Positions 1 through 9,143 of a stretch of DNA of 64,000 nt are shown here, piece by piece. Numbering within the stretch: position 1 is the first letter of the stretch; the number at the start of each line of letters is the position of its first letter. The position numbers and the translations under genes were made by a program. Source of the DNA: Phycisphaeraceae bacterium (lineage in GTDB: Bacteria; Planctomycetota; Phycisphaerae; Phycisphaerales; SM1A02); assembly GCA_015709595.1 (NCBI GenBank), contig CP054178.1, forward strand, positions 3,043,205 through 3,107,204, given 5' to 3'. The notes under the pieces were generated by a model that was not told where the DNA came from, made no database searches, and saw only the letters and a program-made list of their open reading frames with translations.

Positions 1-22
1 TTGCAACCCGCTGCGGCATGCT

Positions 23-1393
23 TCACTGGTACCGCGCCCACCGGATCAGCTCGATCGGCGAAGGCGGCTTGCCCGACATCAGCACGCCGACGCGGAAGAT
101 CTTGGCCGCCAGCCACACCATGCCCACCACGCACGCGTAGCCCCACACGATGCTGGCGATCACCTGCCACAGGGGCACGTGCTCGTCGGCGCAGAGCCGC
201 AGGATCATCACGAAGGGTGTGGCGGGTGGCACGAAACTGAAGATCGTGGCGATCATCCCGTTGGGTGCCTGGCTGATGGGCATCCACAGCATCAGCGGGA
301 ACATGAGCAGGATCATCACCGGCGTCAGCAGCGAGTTGGCCTCGCGGATGTCGCTCACTGCGCTGCCCACGGCGGCCATCATCGAGGCCACCATGAAGTA
401 CGCCATGAAGAAGAAGACGCCCAGGTACACCAGCTGCGTCCACGGCACCAGCCCGGACTGAGACAGCATGACAAGAGCGAACACTCCCGCCGCGGAATAG
501 ACGCCGAGGATCACCAGCCCCACCGCCGCCTGGCCAAGGATCTTTCCCGCCAGCAGTTGCAGCGGGCTGACGGCGGAGAGCAGCACCTCCATCACCTTGT
601 TCGACTTCTCCTCGATGGTGGAGTTGAGCAGGTGCTGCCCGGTGGAGAAGACCGAGATCCACAGGAGCATCATGAAGGCCATGGGAATGATGAAGCGGCG
701 GATCTCGCGCAGCTTCTCCGTCTCCTGGGCCACCTCGCCCGAGGCCAGCAGGCGGTTGGTGGCGGCGCGGGGGCGCTCCAGCACCGCCCGGGTGCGCGCC
801 AGGTCCATCCCCGCACGCTCGGCGCGCACCCGCACCGCGGCGCGGCCCAGACGCTCCTCGATGAGCGAGGTGTGGGTGCCCTCCAACCCCTCGGCCACGA
901 AGAGATCAAAGGTGGCGCTCGAACCATTGACGGGGATGTCCAGCGCCTGGGGCGGAATGATCGCCGCCGCGAGAATCTCGCCGCCGCGCACCATGGCGCT
1001 GAGCGACTCGGGCGTGGCCCCGTCCGGCGCCGCGGCGACCTCGACCCTGATCTCGCCCCGCTGCATGGGGTTGGCGTTCACGCCACTGGCAAGGTTGCCC
1101 TCGCCCATGATCTGTTCGAGCCCTTGAGCGGCTTCCTTAACCTGCTCGGCGGCGTCACGGTCGATGGACCTGGGGTCGAACTCCAGCGTCGCGGCCTTCA
1201 CCAGTTCGCCAGTCGGGTCGATCACCAGCACCTTGCCGACCAGAGGCGGGGGCTTGTGCGTGGCGAGGATCACCCCGGCCACCGCGCCCACGGCCACGAC
1301 GAGCACCGGCACGCCCAGCACCGCCAGGAAGAACGCCAAGGTCAGCGCCGTGGATTTGAAGTCGCGCCAGGCGACGATGAGCACCTTATTCAC
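23..1393 (-). CDS. ABC-2 type exporter permease, NatB-like
   Basis: This is the membrane half of an ABC exporter. One hydrophobic segment lies at residues 10-40, then a large predicted extracytoplasmic domain to about residue 235, then five or six helices to the C-terminus. That is the plan of the ABC-2 NatB/YhaP group, known as sodium or drug exporters; the substrate here is unknown. The start is GTG with a GGGAGGAG ribosome site about 8 bases upstream. The gene overlaps the 3' end of the ATPase gene by 8 bases, so the pair should be translationally coupled. At 456 residues it is a usual family length. Confidence 0.9.
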   Translation of the reverse strand: MNKVLIVAWRDFKSTALTLAFFLAVLGVPVLVVAVGAVAGVILATHKPPPLVGKVLVIDPTGELVKAATLEFDPRSIDRDAAEQVKEAAQGLEQIMGEGNLASGVNANPMQRGEIRVEVAAAPDGATPESLSAMVRGGEILAAAIIPPQALDIPVNGSSATFDLFVAEGLEGTHTSLIEERLGRAAVRVRAERAGMDLARTRAVLERPRAATNRLLASGEVAQETEKLREIRRFIIPMAFMMLLWISVFSTGQHLLNSTIEEKSNKVMEVLLSAVSPLQLLAGKILGQAAVGLVILGVYSAAGVFALVMLSQSGLVPWTQLVYLGVFFFMAYFMVASMMAAVGSAVSDIREANSLLTPVMILLMFPLMLWMPISQAPNGMIATIFSFVPPATPFVMILRLCADEHVPLWQVIASIVWGYACVVGMVWLAAKIFRVGVLMSGKPPSPIELIRWARYQ

Positions 1394-2339
1394 GGCTGAG
1401 CTCCTCCCTGGCCGTCCGGGCGGCCTCGGCGCCGCGATCGGCCATCACGAGGCGGATGAACACCTCCTCCATCGTCAGCCGACGGAGCTCGACGGATCGC
1501 ACGGAGCACCGGGCCACGATGTGCCGCAGCACGTCCTGCCGGTCGGCGTTTCCCTCCAGCTCCAGCTCCCACGCGCCGGTCTCCGGCATCGGTTCGGCTC
1601 GGACGACGCCGGGAATGGAGGCGAAGTCCGCCGCCCCGTTGAGCGGCTCGGCGACGATGGTGCGCGGGTCAAACCTGGCCCGGATCTCCGCCAGCGTGGC
1701 GTCCAGCAGCTTGACGCCCTTGTTGATGAGAAAGAAACGGTCGCAGATCAGCTCCGCCTGGTGAAGCACGTGAGTGGAGAAGATGATGGTTCGGCCAAGA
1801 CCGTGCAACTCGCGGATCAACTGGTTGAGCAGCGCCGAGTTGACAGGGTCCAGCCCCGAGAACGGTTCATCCAGAATGATGAGGTCCGGCTCGTGGATGA
1901 CCGCGGCCAGGAACTGCACCTTCTGCTGCATGCCCTTCGAGAGCTCCTGGCACTTCTTGCGGTTCACGCCGGGCAGTTGAATCTTCTCCAGCCAGTCGGC
2001 GACGCGGCGCTTCGCCTCAGGTGCGTCAATGCCCTTGAGCCGGGCGATGTAGTGCAGGTAGTCGGCGACGCGCATCTTGCGGTACAGCCCGCGCTCCTCG
2101 GGCAGGTAGCCGATGCGGTCCTTGTTGTGCAGGGCGTCGGAGCCGAGCACCTCGATCGTTCCGCGATCGGGGTAGATGATCGACATGACCATGCGGATGG
2201 TGGTGCTCTTGCCGGCGCCGTTGGGGCCGAGGAAGCCGCACACGCTGCCGATGGGAACGGTCAGGTCCAGGTCACGCACCGCCTGCGTGGAGCCGTAGGA
2301 CTTGCAGACGCCTCGGATGGCGATGGCGGGATCGGGCAA
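1386..2339 (-). CDS. ABC transporter ATP-binding protein, NatA-like
   Basis: This is the ATPase subunit that energises the downstream permease. Walker A (GPNGAGKST) lies near residue 40, the signature LSKGMQQK near 140, and Walker B (LIILDEPFSGLDP) near 160, followed by the switch histidine in FSTHVLH. A C-terminal extension of about 90 residues resembles the DUF4162 tail of NatA-type subunits. The start codon is TTG; the only nearby ATG is out of frame, and GGAGAGG sits just upstream. The first gene of a two-gene operon reading away from the oxidoreductase at 2610. Confidence 0.92.
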   Translation of the reverse strand: MPDPAIAIRGVCKSYGSTQAVRDLDLTVPIGSVCGFLGPNGAGKSTTIRMVMSIIYPDRGTIEVLGSDALHNKDRIGYLPEERGLYRKMRVADYLHYIARLKGIDAPEAKRRVADWLEKIQLPGVNRKKCQELSKGMQQKVQFLAAVIHEPDLIILDEPFSGLDPVNSALLNQLIRELHGLGRTIIFSTHVLHQAELICDRFFLINKGVKLLDATLAEIRARFDPRTIVAEPLNGAADFASIPGVVRAEPMPETGAWELELEGNADRQDVLRHIVARCSVRSVELRRLTMEEVFIRLVMADRGAEAARTAREELSRE

Positions 2340-2609
2340 TTCATCCTCTCCGTGTGGTCGATTCCGTGCGGCAGGCAGGGTGCAACTGTAGGTCGTGGAG
2401 CACCCGACTTCACGCGGGTTGTTGGGAACCGGTGTGATCCACTTTTGCTCTCCGACGACTCGGCCATCCCCGGGGGCGTCTGATTGACCGTTGCAGGGAG
2501 CCGTTGATCATCAGGCCGCGCTTCCGGCGGGCGGCGTGCTATCTTGTCTCCTTCACACGCGCGGCGTCGCCTGCTCTCATCCCGTTTCGCGGCTCATCAT
2601 TGTTTTCGC

Positions 2610-3740
2610 ATGGGCTTCATCACGCACATTCCCGGCACGAATCCGGTCGTCCAGCCGCCGCGTCACCCGCGGGCGAAGGGGGTGGGCATTGTCGGGCTGC
2701 ACGAGGGCCGCACACTGCTCATCGCGCTCGACACGCGATGCGGGTACGCCTTTCCCGTGGCCGGCTGCGACCTTGATGAGGCCAAGATCGAGGCGGCCAG
2801 GCAGGTGCGCAGCGACCTGGTCTACACCACCGACTACGACGCCATGCTGGCCCGAGAGGACGTGGAGATCGTCGCCATCTACACGCCCGACGCGCTGCAC
2901 GCCGAGCAGATCGTGAAGGCGTTCGACGCGGGCAAGGACGTCATCTGCACCAAGCCGCTGGTGAACTCGGTTGAGGGCGCCCGCGCCGTGCTGGAGGCGG
3001 GTCGGCGGACGGGCCGGAACCTGCTGGTCGGTCAGTCCACGCGATTCTTCGAGCCATTCCTGAGGCAGCGGCGCGATTTCGAGCGGGGGGTGTTCGGCGA
3101 CGTGGAGCTGGCCGATGCTCACTACATTCACCGCATGGACTGGTTCTACGAGAAGTCGAAATGGGCGGTCACCGACACCGACTGGGTGTTCCTGGGGCTG
3201 TCGCATCCCATCGACCTGCTGCGCTGGTACCTGGGACCGATCCGCTCGGTCCACGCCACCGGCGCGACCAGCGCGCTGGGGCGGAAGTACGGGCTCAAGT
3301 CGTTCGACCTGTACACGGTCAACGCGATCGCCACGGACGGGCGACTGGGCCGCGCGATGGGCCACTACGGCGTGCATGAACTGCCGCGGGCGCGGAACTG
3401 CATTGAACTGATGCTGTACGGCTCGAAGGGGTCGTCGCTGGCGCAGTACCACGACATGCGGTACCTTCGCACCGATGCGGACAACACCGAGGTGATGGAG
3501 GACCACCTCTACGCCGGGCGGCACTACTACTTCAACAGCGAAGTGCATGGCATGCATTATGGCGAGTTCGCCAACTACGCCGAGCACTTCGCCAGGGCGA
3601 TCATCGAGAAGGCGCCGCACGCGCCGGGGCTGCGGGAGGGCGTGGAGACGTTCTGCGTGATGGAGGCGGTGCGGCGGTCGGCGCGCACCGGCGAAGTAGT
3701 CCCGGTGGAGCCGATCCTGCGCGAGGTGGGGCTGGTGTGA
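2610..3740 (+). CDS. Gfo/Idh/MocA family NAD(P)-dependent oxidoreductase
   Basis: A predicted sugar or inositol-type dehydrogenase of 376 residues. The N-terminal Rossmann region has the family strand-turn KGVGIVGLHEG, and the hallmark CTKPLVNS carries the conserved Lys-Pro used at the active site. The C-terminal alpha/beta domain follows from about residue 135. ATG 2610 was chosen because the upstream TTG at 2544 adds only an arginine-rich stretch with no family match. It is divergent from the ABC genes. The substrate cannot be read from the sequence. Confidence 0.87.
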   Translation: MGFITHIPGTNPVVQPPRHPRAKGVGIVGLHEGRTLLIALDTRCGYAFPVAGCDLDEAKIEAARQVRSDLVYTTDYDAMLAREDVEIVAIYTPDALHAEQIVKAFDAGKDVICTKPLVNSVEGARAVLEAGRRTGRNLLVGQSTRFFEPFLRQRRDFERGVFGDVELADAHYIHRMDWFYEKSKWAVTDTDWVFLGLSHPIDLLRWYLGPIRSVHATGATSALGRKYGLKSFDLYTVNAIATDGRLGRAMGHYGVHELPRARNCIELMLYGSKGSSLAQYHDMRYLRTDADNTEVMEDHLYAGRHYYFNSEVHGMHYGEFANYAEHFARAIIEKAPHAPGLREGVETFCVMEAVRRSARTGEVVPVEPILREVGLV

Positions 3741-3817
3741 AAGATGACGGTCACGGGAGGGGACGCCCGTGCCACTGATTCAGTCGCATACGGCCCCCCG
3801 CGCCGCTGAACAGCGGG

Positions 3818-5521
3818 TTACCTCGATGAGGTCAGCTTCACATCCGCATCCTTCATGGCCTTGACAAGCCGGGCCTCGATGTTCGGAAGGTAGGCGGCTT
3901 TCTCCTCCCCTTGTGCCTTGAGTGACGCCAGCAGACCCGTCAAGGCCCAGGGGTTCTCCGGGTGGCGGGCCAGATCGTGCCAGTAGACGATCTCCGCCTC
4001 GGCCGGGCGTCCGGCGTCCAGCAGCGCGGCGCCCAAGGCGTGACGAGGCGGGTAGAACCAATCCTCGGGCTCGTTGTAGCGGAGGGCGTCGTAATGCCGC
4101 GTGGCGGCATCAAAGTGCGCGATGGCTTCGGGCAGGTCGCCCGAGGCGCGGGCGATTTCGCCGGCGAGCAGTTGCTCCGCGGTGCGCAGAATGCCGGGGA
4201 TCGACGAGTTGATGAAGATCAGGTCCGATTCGAGATCGGGATCAGTGATCGCCTCCGTCAGGCGCGTCAACTCCTGTTTCGCCTCGTTCACCTTGCCGGT
4301 GCCGGCCAGCGCCATGCCGCGCGCGAAGCGCCAGAAGGCGGTTTCGTAGACGTGATCCACACTCGGGCGCGGCTCGTTCAGGACATCCTGCCACCGGCTG
4401 AAGCGCACCAGCGCCGCCAGCGGCGTGATGAGCATCTGCTGCATGTTCTTCTCCATGCCGGGTGCGACGCGACTCGCCACCTTGCGGGCCGCCTCGAGCG
4501 CCGGGCCGGAGCGGGCGCGGAACGTCTCCGCCGCCCACAGGAAGTGAATGTTGTGCGGGTAGTACGCCGCGGGGTAGATGCCCTGCGCCCGGCACTGCGA
4601 GATATACCCCTCGTCCACCGCCACGGCCCGCACGTTGGCATTGACGGCGTCTTCGTATCGCCCGATGCGCAGGTAGATGTGCGAAGGCATGTGAACGAGG
4701 TGCCCGGCGCCAGGAATGAGCGCGCCCAGCGCATCGGCGCTCCGCTCGCCGCGGAACGGATCGGTCGATGCCTCAACGATGTGGATGTAGGCGTGATGCG
4801 CCCCGGCGTGACGGGGGTTGCGGCTGATCACCGTCTCCAGGACGCGGATCACGTCCTGCGTGCCAGGCCTCTGGCTGCCATCCGGGTTCCAGTAGTCCCA
4901 CGGCATCAGGTTCATCAGCGCGTCGGCGTAGAGGACTGCCGCGTCGTCGTCGTGGGGAAACCGCTCATGCACGCGCTTCATGGCGCCGGCGAAGGCGCGG
5001 TCGAGCGCGGCGCGGTCGGCATCGGGCTTGTCGCTGTAGCGTGCGGCGAGGGCGTCGATGTACGCCTGCTCCAGTTCGCTGGCCTTGGGTCTGAGCGCGA
5101 CGGCCCGCTGCAGCGCTGCCCATGCCTCGGGGATCGCCGCCGGGTCCATGGGCACGTTGATGTTCGGACCCAGCGCGTAGGCCTCGCCCCACGCGGCCAT
5201 GGCGCAGTCCGGGTCGAGCCGGGCCGTCTCGCGGTAGGCGCGGATCGCCTCGGCGTGATTGAACCCGTAGGTGAGCGCCAGCCCCTGGTTGAAGTAGCGC
5301 TGCGCCAACGCTGACCTGGTGGTGACCGTGAACTGGTAGTCGCCCATGCCGTCGAGGAGCGGCGCCAGTCGCCCGTCGCGCGTGGTGGCGGCCAGTCCCT
5401 CATCCTGACGCGCCTCGCCGTGCTGGGCGATCGCGGCTGGCGACACAGTGACGGCGACGGCGATAGCGAAGCCGGAAACGAGAACGCCGCCGCGAATGCC
5501 CAGATCCCGCGTGGTGCTCAT
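3818..5521 (-). CDS. Secreted TPR-repeat protein
   Basis: A 567-residue protein with an N-terminal signal peptide (hydrophobic core GVLVSGFAIAVAVTV, then an AIAQH cleavage region). Tetratricopeptide-like helix pairs follow, the first around RYFNQGLALTYGFNHAEAIRAY. Motifs such as AWGEAYALGPN and HMPSHIYLRIGRYEDA are typical of large uncharacterised TPR proteins in planctomycetes and acidobacteria. ATG 5521 is supported by GGAGGA 8 bases upstream; an in-frame start at 5560 has no such site. It probably acts as an exported binding scaffold; no enzymatic motif was recognised. Confidence 0.85.
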   Translation of the reverse strand: MSTTRDLGIRGGVLVSGFAIAVAVTVSPAAIAQHGEARQDEGLAATTRDGRLAPLLDGMGDYQFTVTTRSALAQRYFNQGLALTYGFNHAEAIRAYRETARLDPDCAMAAWGEAYALGPNINVPMDPAAIPEAWAALQRAVALRPKASELEQAYIDALAARYSDKPDADRAALDRAFAGAMKRVHERFPHDDDAAVLYADALMNLMPWDYWNPDGSQRPGTQDVIRVLETVISRNPRHAGAHHAYIHIVEASTDPFRGERSADALGALIPGAGHLVHMPSHIYLRIGRYEDAVNANVRAVAVDEGYISQCRAQGIYPAAYYPHNIHFLWAAETFRARSGPALEAARKVASRVAPGMEKNMQQMLITPLAALVRFSRWQDVLNEPRPSVDHVYETAFWRFARGMALAGTGKVNEAKQELTRLTEAITDPDLESDLIFINSSIPGILRTAEQLLAGEIARASGDLPEAIAHFDAATRHYDALRYNEPEDWFYPPRHALGAALLDAGRPAEAEIVYWHDLARHPENPWALTGLLASLKAQGEEKAAYLPNIEARLVKAMKDADVKLTSSR

Positions 5522-5607
5522 GGCGTGTTCCTCCGAGATGATTGGAACAAGTATACGCACGGCGATCCGGCCGCAGTACGTGCGGCCGGGCCGGCTCCGT
5601 GGGCGCC

Positions 5608-6624
5608 TCAGACCTCGTCGGTCGCCTGCAATCGCGCCTCGCGCCGGTCGGCGAAGATCGATGCCAGCACACCCACGGTGAGAATGCCGCCGATGATGGA
5701 CAGCGAGAGCACGTCATTGATCTTCATGTCCGGCTCGTCGATGAAGTAGCCGTTCCACATCATCTTCACGCCCACGTAGGCGAGCAGAAAGACCAGCGAC
5801 AGCTTGAGGTAGCGGAACTTGTCGATCAGTCCCGCCAGCGCGAAGTACAGCGACCTCAGCCCGCAGATGGCGAACACGTTGGACGTGAACACGATGAACG
5901 GATCGCTGGTGACGGCGAAGATGGCCGGAATCGAGTCAATGGCGAACATCACGTCGCTGGTCTCGACGAGAATCAGGGCCAGGAACATGGGCGTGATGGC
6001 GGTGCGCAGACCGCCCGATGGATTGGGCACCTTGACGAAGAAGTGGCTGCCCTCCACGTCCGTGCGCACGATCCACAGACGACGCGCGATGCGCACCGCG
6101 AGGTTGCGGTCCGGATGGATGTTCTCCGTCCTGGACAGCAGCATCTTGGCGGCGGTGGCCAGCAGCAGCACCCCGAAGACGTAGACCATCCAGTGAAAAC
6201 GGGCGATCAGAACAGCGCCCAGCGCGATCATGACGCCGCGAAGAATCAGCGCGCCCATGATGCCCCAGAACAGCACCCGGTGCTGCTGGCTCAGCGGCAC
6301 CCGGAAGTACGCGAAGATCGTGGCGATGACGAACATGTTGTCCACCGACAGCGACTGCTCGAGCAGGTAGCCCATGAAGAACTGCAGCGCCGCCGTCTTG
6401 CCCGGCTTGTGATGGGAGTGGTAGTCGTTGAAGTGGAAGAGGTTGTGCTCGTACAGGAAGTAGACGAGCACGTTGAAGGAGAGCGCCAGGGTCACCCACC
6501 CCGCGGTGCGCAGCAGCGCCTCGCGCACGCCGATGACGTGGGCCTTGCGCCCGATCAAACCCAGGTCCAGGGCGATCAGCACGAGGATGACGAGCACGAA
6601 GCCCGCGAAGAAGGCGATCAGCAT
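5608..6624 (-). CDS. TerC family integral membrane protein (Alx-like)
   Basis: A 338-residue polytopic protein with about eight or nine membrane helices. The family acidic signatures inside membrane segments are present: VIALDLGLIGRKAH near the N-terminus, EQSLSVDNMF in the middle, and VETSDVMFAIDSIPAIFAVT later. TerC/Alx proteins export metal ions such as manganese and are linked to exported metalloenzyme maturation and tellurite resistance; the ion here is inferred. The upstream leader was inspected for a yybP-ykoY manganese riboswitch and none was recognised. Confidence 0.9.
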   Translation of the reverse strand: MLIAFFAGFVLVILVLIALDLGLIGRKAHVIGVREALLRTAGWVTLALSFNVLVYFLYEHNLFHFNDYHSHHKPGKTAALQFFMGYLLEQSLSVDNMFVIATIFAYFRVPLSQQHRVLFWGIMGALILRGVMIALGAVLIARFHWMVYVFGVLLLATAAKMLLSRTENIHPDRNLAVRIARRLWIVRTDVEGSHFFVKVPNPSGGLRTAITPMFLALILVETSDVMFAIDSIPAIFAVTSDPFIVFTSNVFAICGLRSLYFALAGLIDKFRYLKLSLVFLLAYVGVKMMWNGYFIDEPDMKINDVLSLSIIGGILTVGVLASIFADRREARLQATDEV

Positions 6625-6827
6625 GGTCCCATCCGGTCCGCGTTGATTCAGGGGATGTTGCGGGCCTCAGTCGGTGCAACGGCTCGGATGATAGCGACAG
6701 GCATGGGCCGGTCCCTGTCGCGTGCGTGTCCTCGCGGGACACGTGAAAGCCGACGCTTCCGCGCCTACCATGTCCGCCCGTCGAGGCGTGCTCCGCACGC
6801 CGGTTGAACGCCGTCAAGGGTCACCAC

Positions 6828-7220
6828 ATGGTCTGGTTTACGCTGATCACCCTGCTGTTCACCATCATCTCGATCGTGATGATTCTGATCATTCTCGTGC
6901 AGCGCCCGCAGGGGGGCGGACTGGCGGGCGCGTTCGGCGGTGCGGGTGGGGGCGGGGCCGACACCGTGTTCGGCGGACGCGTCGGAGACGTGCTGACGTG
7001 GACCACCAGCATTGTCTTCGCGGTCTTCCTGCTGGTGGCGGTGGGGTTGAACTGGCTGGACGATCTGGCTACGGAGCCGCTGACCACTCCTCCGGCGGTG
7101 ACCGGCGCGGACAACGGCGCCACGCCGACGGGCGGGGGAACGGACTCGGGCGCGGCCACGGGCGGGGGAGGCGCTTCCACACCCGGCGGAACAGGGGGCG
7201 GTTCGGGCGGGGGTCAGTAA
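6828..7220 (+). CDS. secG: Preprotein translocase subunit SecG
   Basis: The small accessory subunit of the SecYEG channel, 130 residues. Two membrane helices (residues 2-24 and about 52-72) flank the conserved cytosolic loop LVQRPQGGGLAGAFGG, and the FGGR segment precedes the second helix. The C-terminal tail of about 55 residues is rich in Gly, Thr and Ser and is longer than in most SecG proteins. ATG 6828 begins directly at the first helix. Divergent from the TerC gene and followed after 3 bases by yicC. Confidence 0.9.
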   Translation: MVWFTLITLLFTIISIVMILIILVQRPQGGGLAGAFGGAGGGGADTVFGGRVGDVLTWTTSIVFAVFLLVAVGLNWLDDLATEPLTTPPAVTGADNGATPTGGGTDSGAATGGGGASTPGGTGGGSGGGQ

Positions 7221-7223
7221 CCC

Positions 7224-8114
7224 ATGATCCGCTCCATGACGGGATTCGGGGTCGCCACGGCGGAGGATGCCGGCACCCATTACACCGTCGAAGTGCGATC
7301 GCTCAACAACAAGTACTTCAAGGGCACGCTGCGCCTGCCGGATGAGTTGCAGGCGCTGGAGGCGGAACTGGAGCCCGCGCTGCGACGGCGTCTCAACCGG
7401 GGCAGCGTGGTGCTCACACTGCAGTACTCCGACGTGTCGGAGCAGGCCGGGGCGCACATCAACACCGCCGCGCTGGCCTCGTACCTGAAGCAACTCAACG
7501 GACTGGGTTCAACGCTCGGCGACACGGCGGTGCGCGTTGATGTCGGCTCGCTGCTGGCCCTGCCAGGCGTGGTGGTGCAGCAGCCGCGCGAGGATCGGCT
7601 GGAGGCCGCCCGCTCCGTGGTGCTGCGTCTGGCCGACGAGGCCTGCGACCGGCTGCTGGCCATGCGCGAGCGCGAGGGGCGCATGCTTCACGACGACCTG
7701 CACCGCAACCGGGCCCTGATCGCCGAGCGGCTCGCGGTGGTGGCCCGGCGGGCCCCCGCGGTGGTGGAGGAGTACCAGGCGCGGCTGCGTCAGCGGGTGG
7801 AATCGCTTCTTCGTGACAGCGGCGCCGCCGTGCGCGACGAGGATCTGATCCGCGAGGTCGCCGTGTACGCCGAGCGATCCGACATCGCCGAGGAGATCGC
7901 CCGGCTCACCGCGCACCTCGATCAGTTCGGCGAGATCATCGACGCCACCGACCCCGAGCCGGCGGGACGCACGCTTGACTTCCTGACGCAGGAAATGCTC
8001 CGCGAGGCCAACACCATCGCCAGCAAGTCCAGCGATACCGAGATCAGCCGCGCCATCGTGGAGATCAAGGGGGCCATCGACCGCATCCGCGAACAGGTGC
8101 AGAACGTCGAGTAG
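7224..8114 (+). CDS. yicC: YicC family endoribonuclease
   Basis: A 296-residue protein starting with the diagnostic MIRSMTGFG motif. The C-terminal DUF1732 half carries DPEPAGRTLDFLTQEMLREANTI-type signatures (the TLDFLTQEM and REANT elements are intact), ending in VEIKGAIDRIREQVQNVE. YicC proteins are stress-linked endoribonucleases acting on small RNAs. The gene lies 3 bases after secG, so co-transcription is likely. Length is normal and nothing looks broken. Confidence 0.93.
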   Translation: MIRSMTGFGVATAEDAGTHYTVEVRSLNNKYFKGTLRLPDELQALEAELEPALRRRLNRGSVVLTLQYSDVSEQAGAHINTAALASYLKQLNGLGSTLGDTAVRVDVGSLLALPGVVVQQPREDRLEAARSVVLRLADEACDRLLAMREREGRMLHDDLHRNRALIAERLAVVARRAPAVVEEYQARLRQRVESLLRDSGAAVRDEDLIREVAVYAERSDIAEEIARLTAHLDQFGEIIDATDPEPAGRTLDFLTQEMLREANTIASKSSDTEISRAIVEIKGAIDRIREQVQNVE

Positions 8115-8129
8115 ACCACGGGTACGCCG

Positions 8130-9044
8130 ATGTCCGAAGGGTCCACCCAGCCGGTTTCCGCATCGTCAGCGCCAGTCCGTGCGGACGGGCGCCTGGCGGC
8201 GGGTGCGTTCGTGGGCGTGCTGGCGGCGCTGCTGGTCATCGGCCTTTCGTGGGAGCCGACGCATCTGCGCGGCGTGCGCATGCTCCCGCACACCGTGACC
8301 GGACGTTTTGCATTGCCCGAGGTGGGGGAACCGTCGGGCATCGCCTTTCACCCTGGTCGCCAGTCGCTGTTTGTCGTGGGCGATGGCGGGGGGCTCGCCG
8401 AGGTGTCCCTGAGCGGGGCCGCTTTGCAACGGCGTGACCTGGGTCTGCGAAACCTGGAAGCCGTCACCGTTGATCCCGCCACGGGGCTGATCTACGTCGG
8501 CGTGGAGGAGGCGGAGCAGATTCTCGAGGTTGATCCCCAGACCCTCGACATCGCGCGTCGGTTCGACATCGAGCGCATCTTCGACGGGCGAACCGTTCTG
8601 GCCGAGGGCGGCGCGGAGACCGGGCTGGAAGGGCTGGCCTTCGTGCCCGACGCCGCTCACCCCGAAGGCGGTACGTTCTTCATCCTCAACCAGGCGTTCT
8701 CCGACGATGATCCGAACGACGCCAGCGCGATCCTGGAAGTGGAGGCGCCGCTTCGCTCGTCCACCGAGCGACGAGCGCCGGCCAGGATCATCCGCTTCTG
8801 GCCGGGGGAGATTCCTGACCTTTCCGCCGCGCACTGGGACGCCGTGCGCCGGCGGCTGTGGGTGGCGAGCGATCAACTCAACCTGGTGATGCTCTTCAAC
8901 CCGGAATCGGGCGCGTTTGAGCATCGGTGGCGTCTGCCTGGCGTGGAGCAGGAGGGATTCACGCTGGATGACGCCGGTCATGCATGGATCGCCCAGGATG
9001 TGGGCGGGCTGATCCGGCTGCGGCTTGACCTGCCCGATGAGTGA
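8130..9044 (+). CDS. SdiA-regulated/YjiK-like beta-propeller protein
   Basis: A 304-residue protein with one N-terminal hydrophobic segment (residues 26-41), followed by a repeat-rich domain. The repeats SGIAFHPGRQSLFVVGDGG, NLEAVTVDPATGLIYVGVEE and GLEGLAFVPDA match the strand pattern of YjiK/SdiA-regulated proteins, which form a lipid-anchored or periplasmic beta propeller. Acidic loops suggest metal binding. Function is unknown even in the family. It starts 15 bases after yicC and probably ends the same transcript. Confidence 0.8.
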   Translation: MSEGSTQPVSASSAPVRADGRLAAGAFVGVLAALLVIGLSWEPTHLRGVRMLPHTVTGRFALPEVGEPSGIAFHPGRQSLFVVGDGGGLAEVSLSGAALQRRDLGLRNLEAVTVDPATGLIYVGVEEAEQILEVDPQTLDIARRFDIERIFDGRTVLAEGGAETGLEGLAFVPDAAHPEGGTFFILNQAFSDDDPNDASAILEVEAPLRSSTERRAPARIIRFWPGEIPDLSAAHWDAVRRRLWVASDQLNLVMLFNPESGAFEHRWRLPGVEQEGFTLDDAGHAWIAQDVGGLIRLRLDLPDE

Positions 9045-9143
9045 CCCGTTCGTTCGAAGCATCTCGCGTGTGTTTCGATTCCGGTACGATGATTCCCGGC
9101 ACGTGCGTTCTTCCGCCCATCATGCCAGCGTTCGAGGGGGGCC

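Noticed and set aside
6625-6760. Possible yybP-ykoY manganese riboswitch before the TerC gene
   Set aside because: The conserved loop sequences of that class were not found in the leader.
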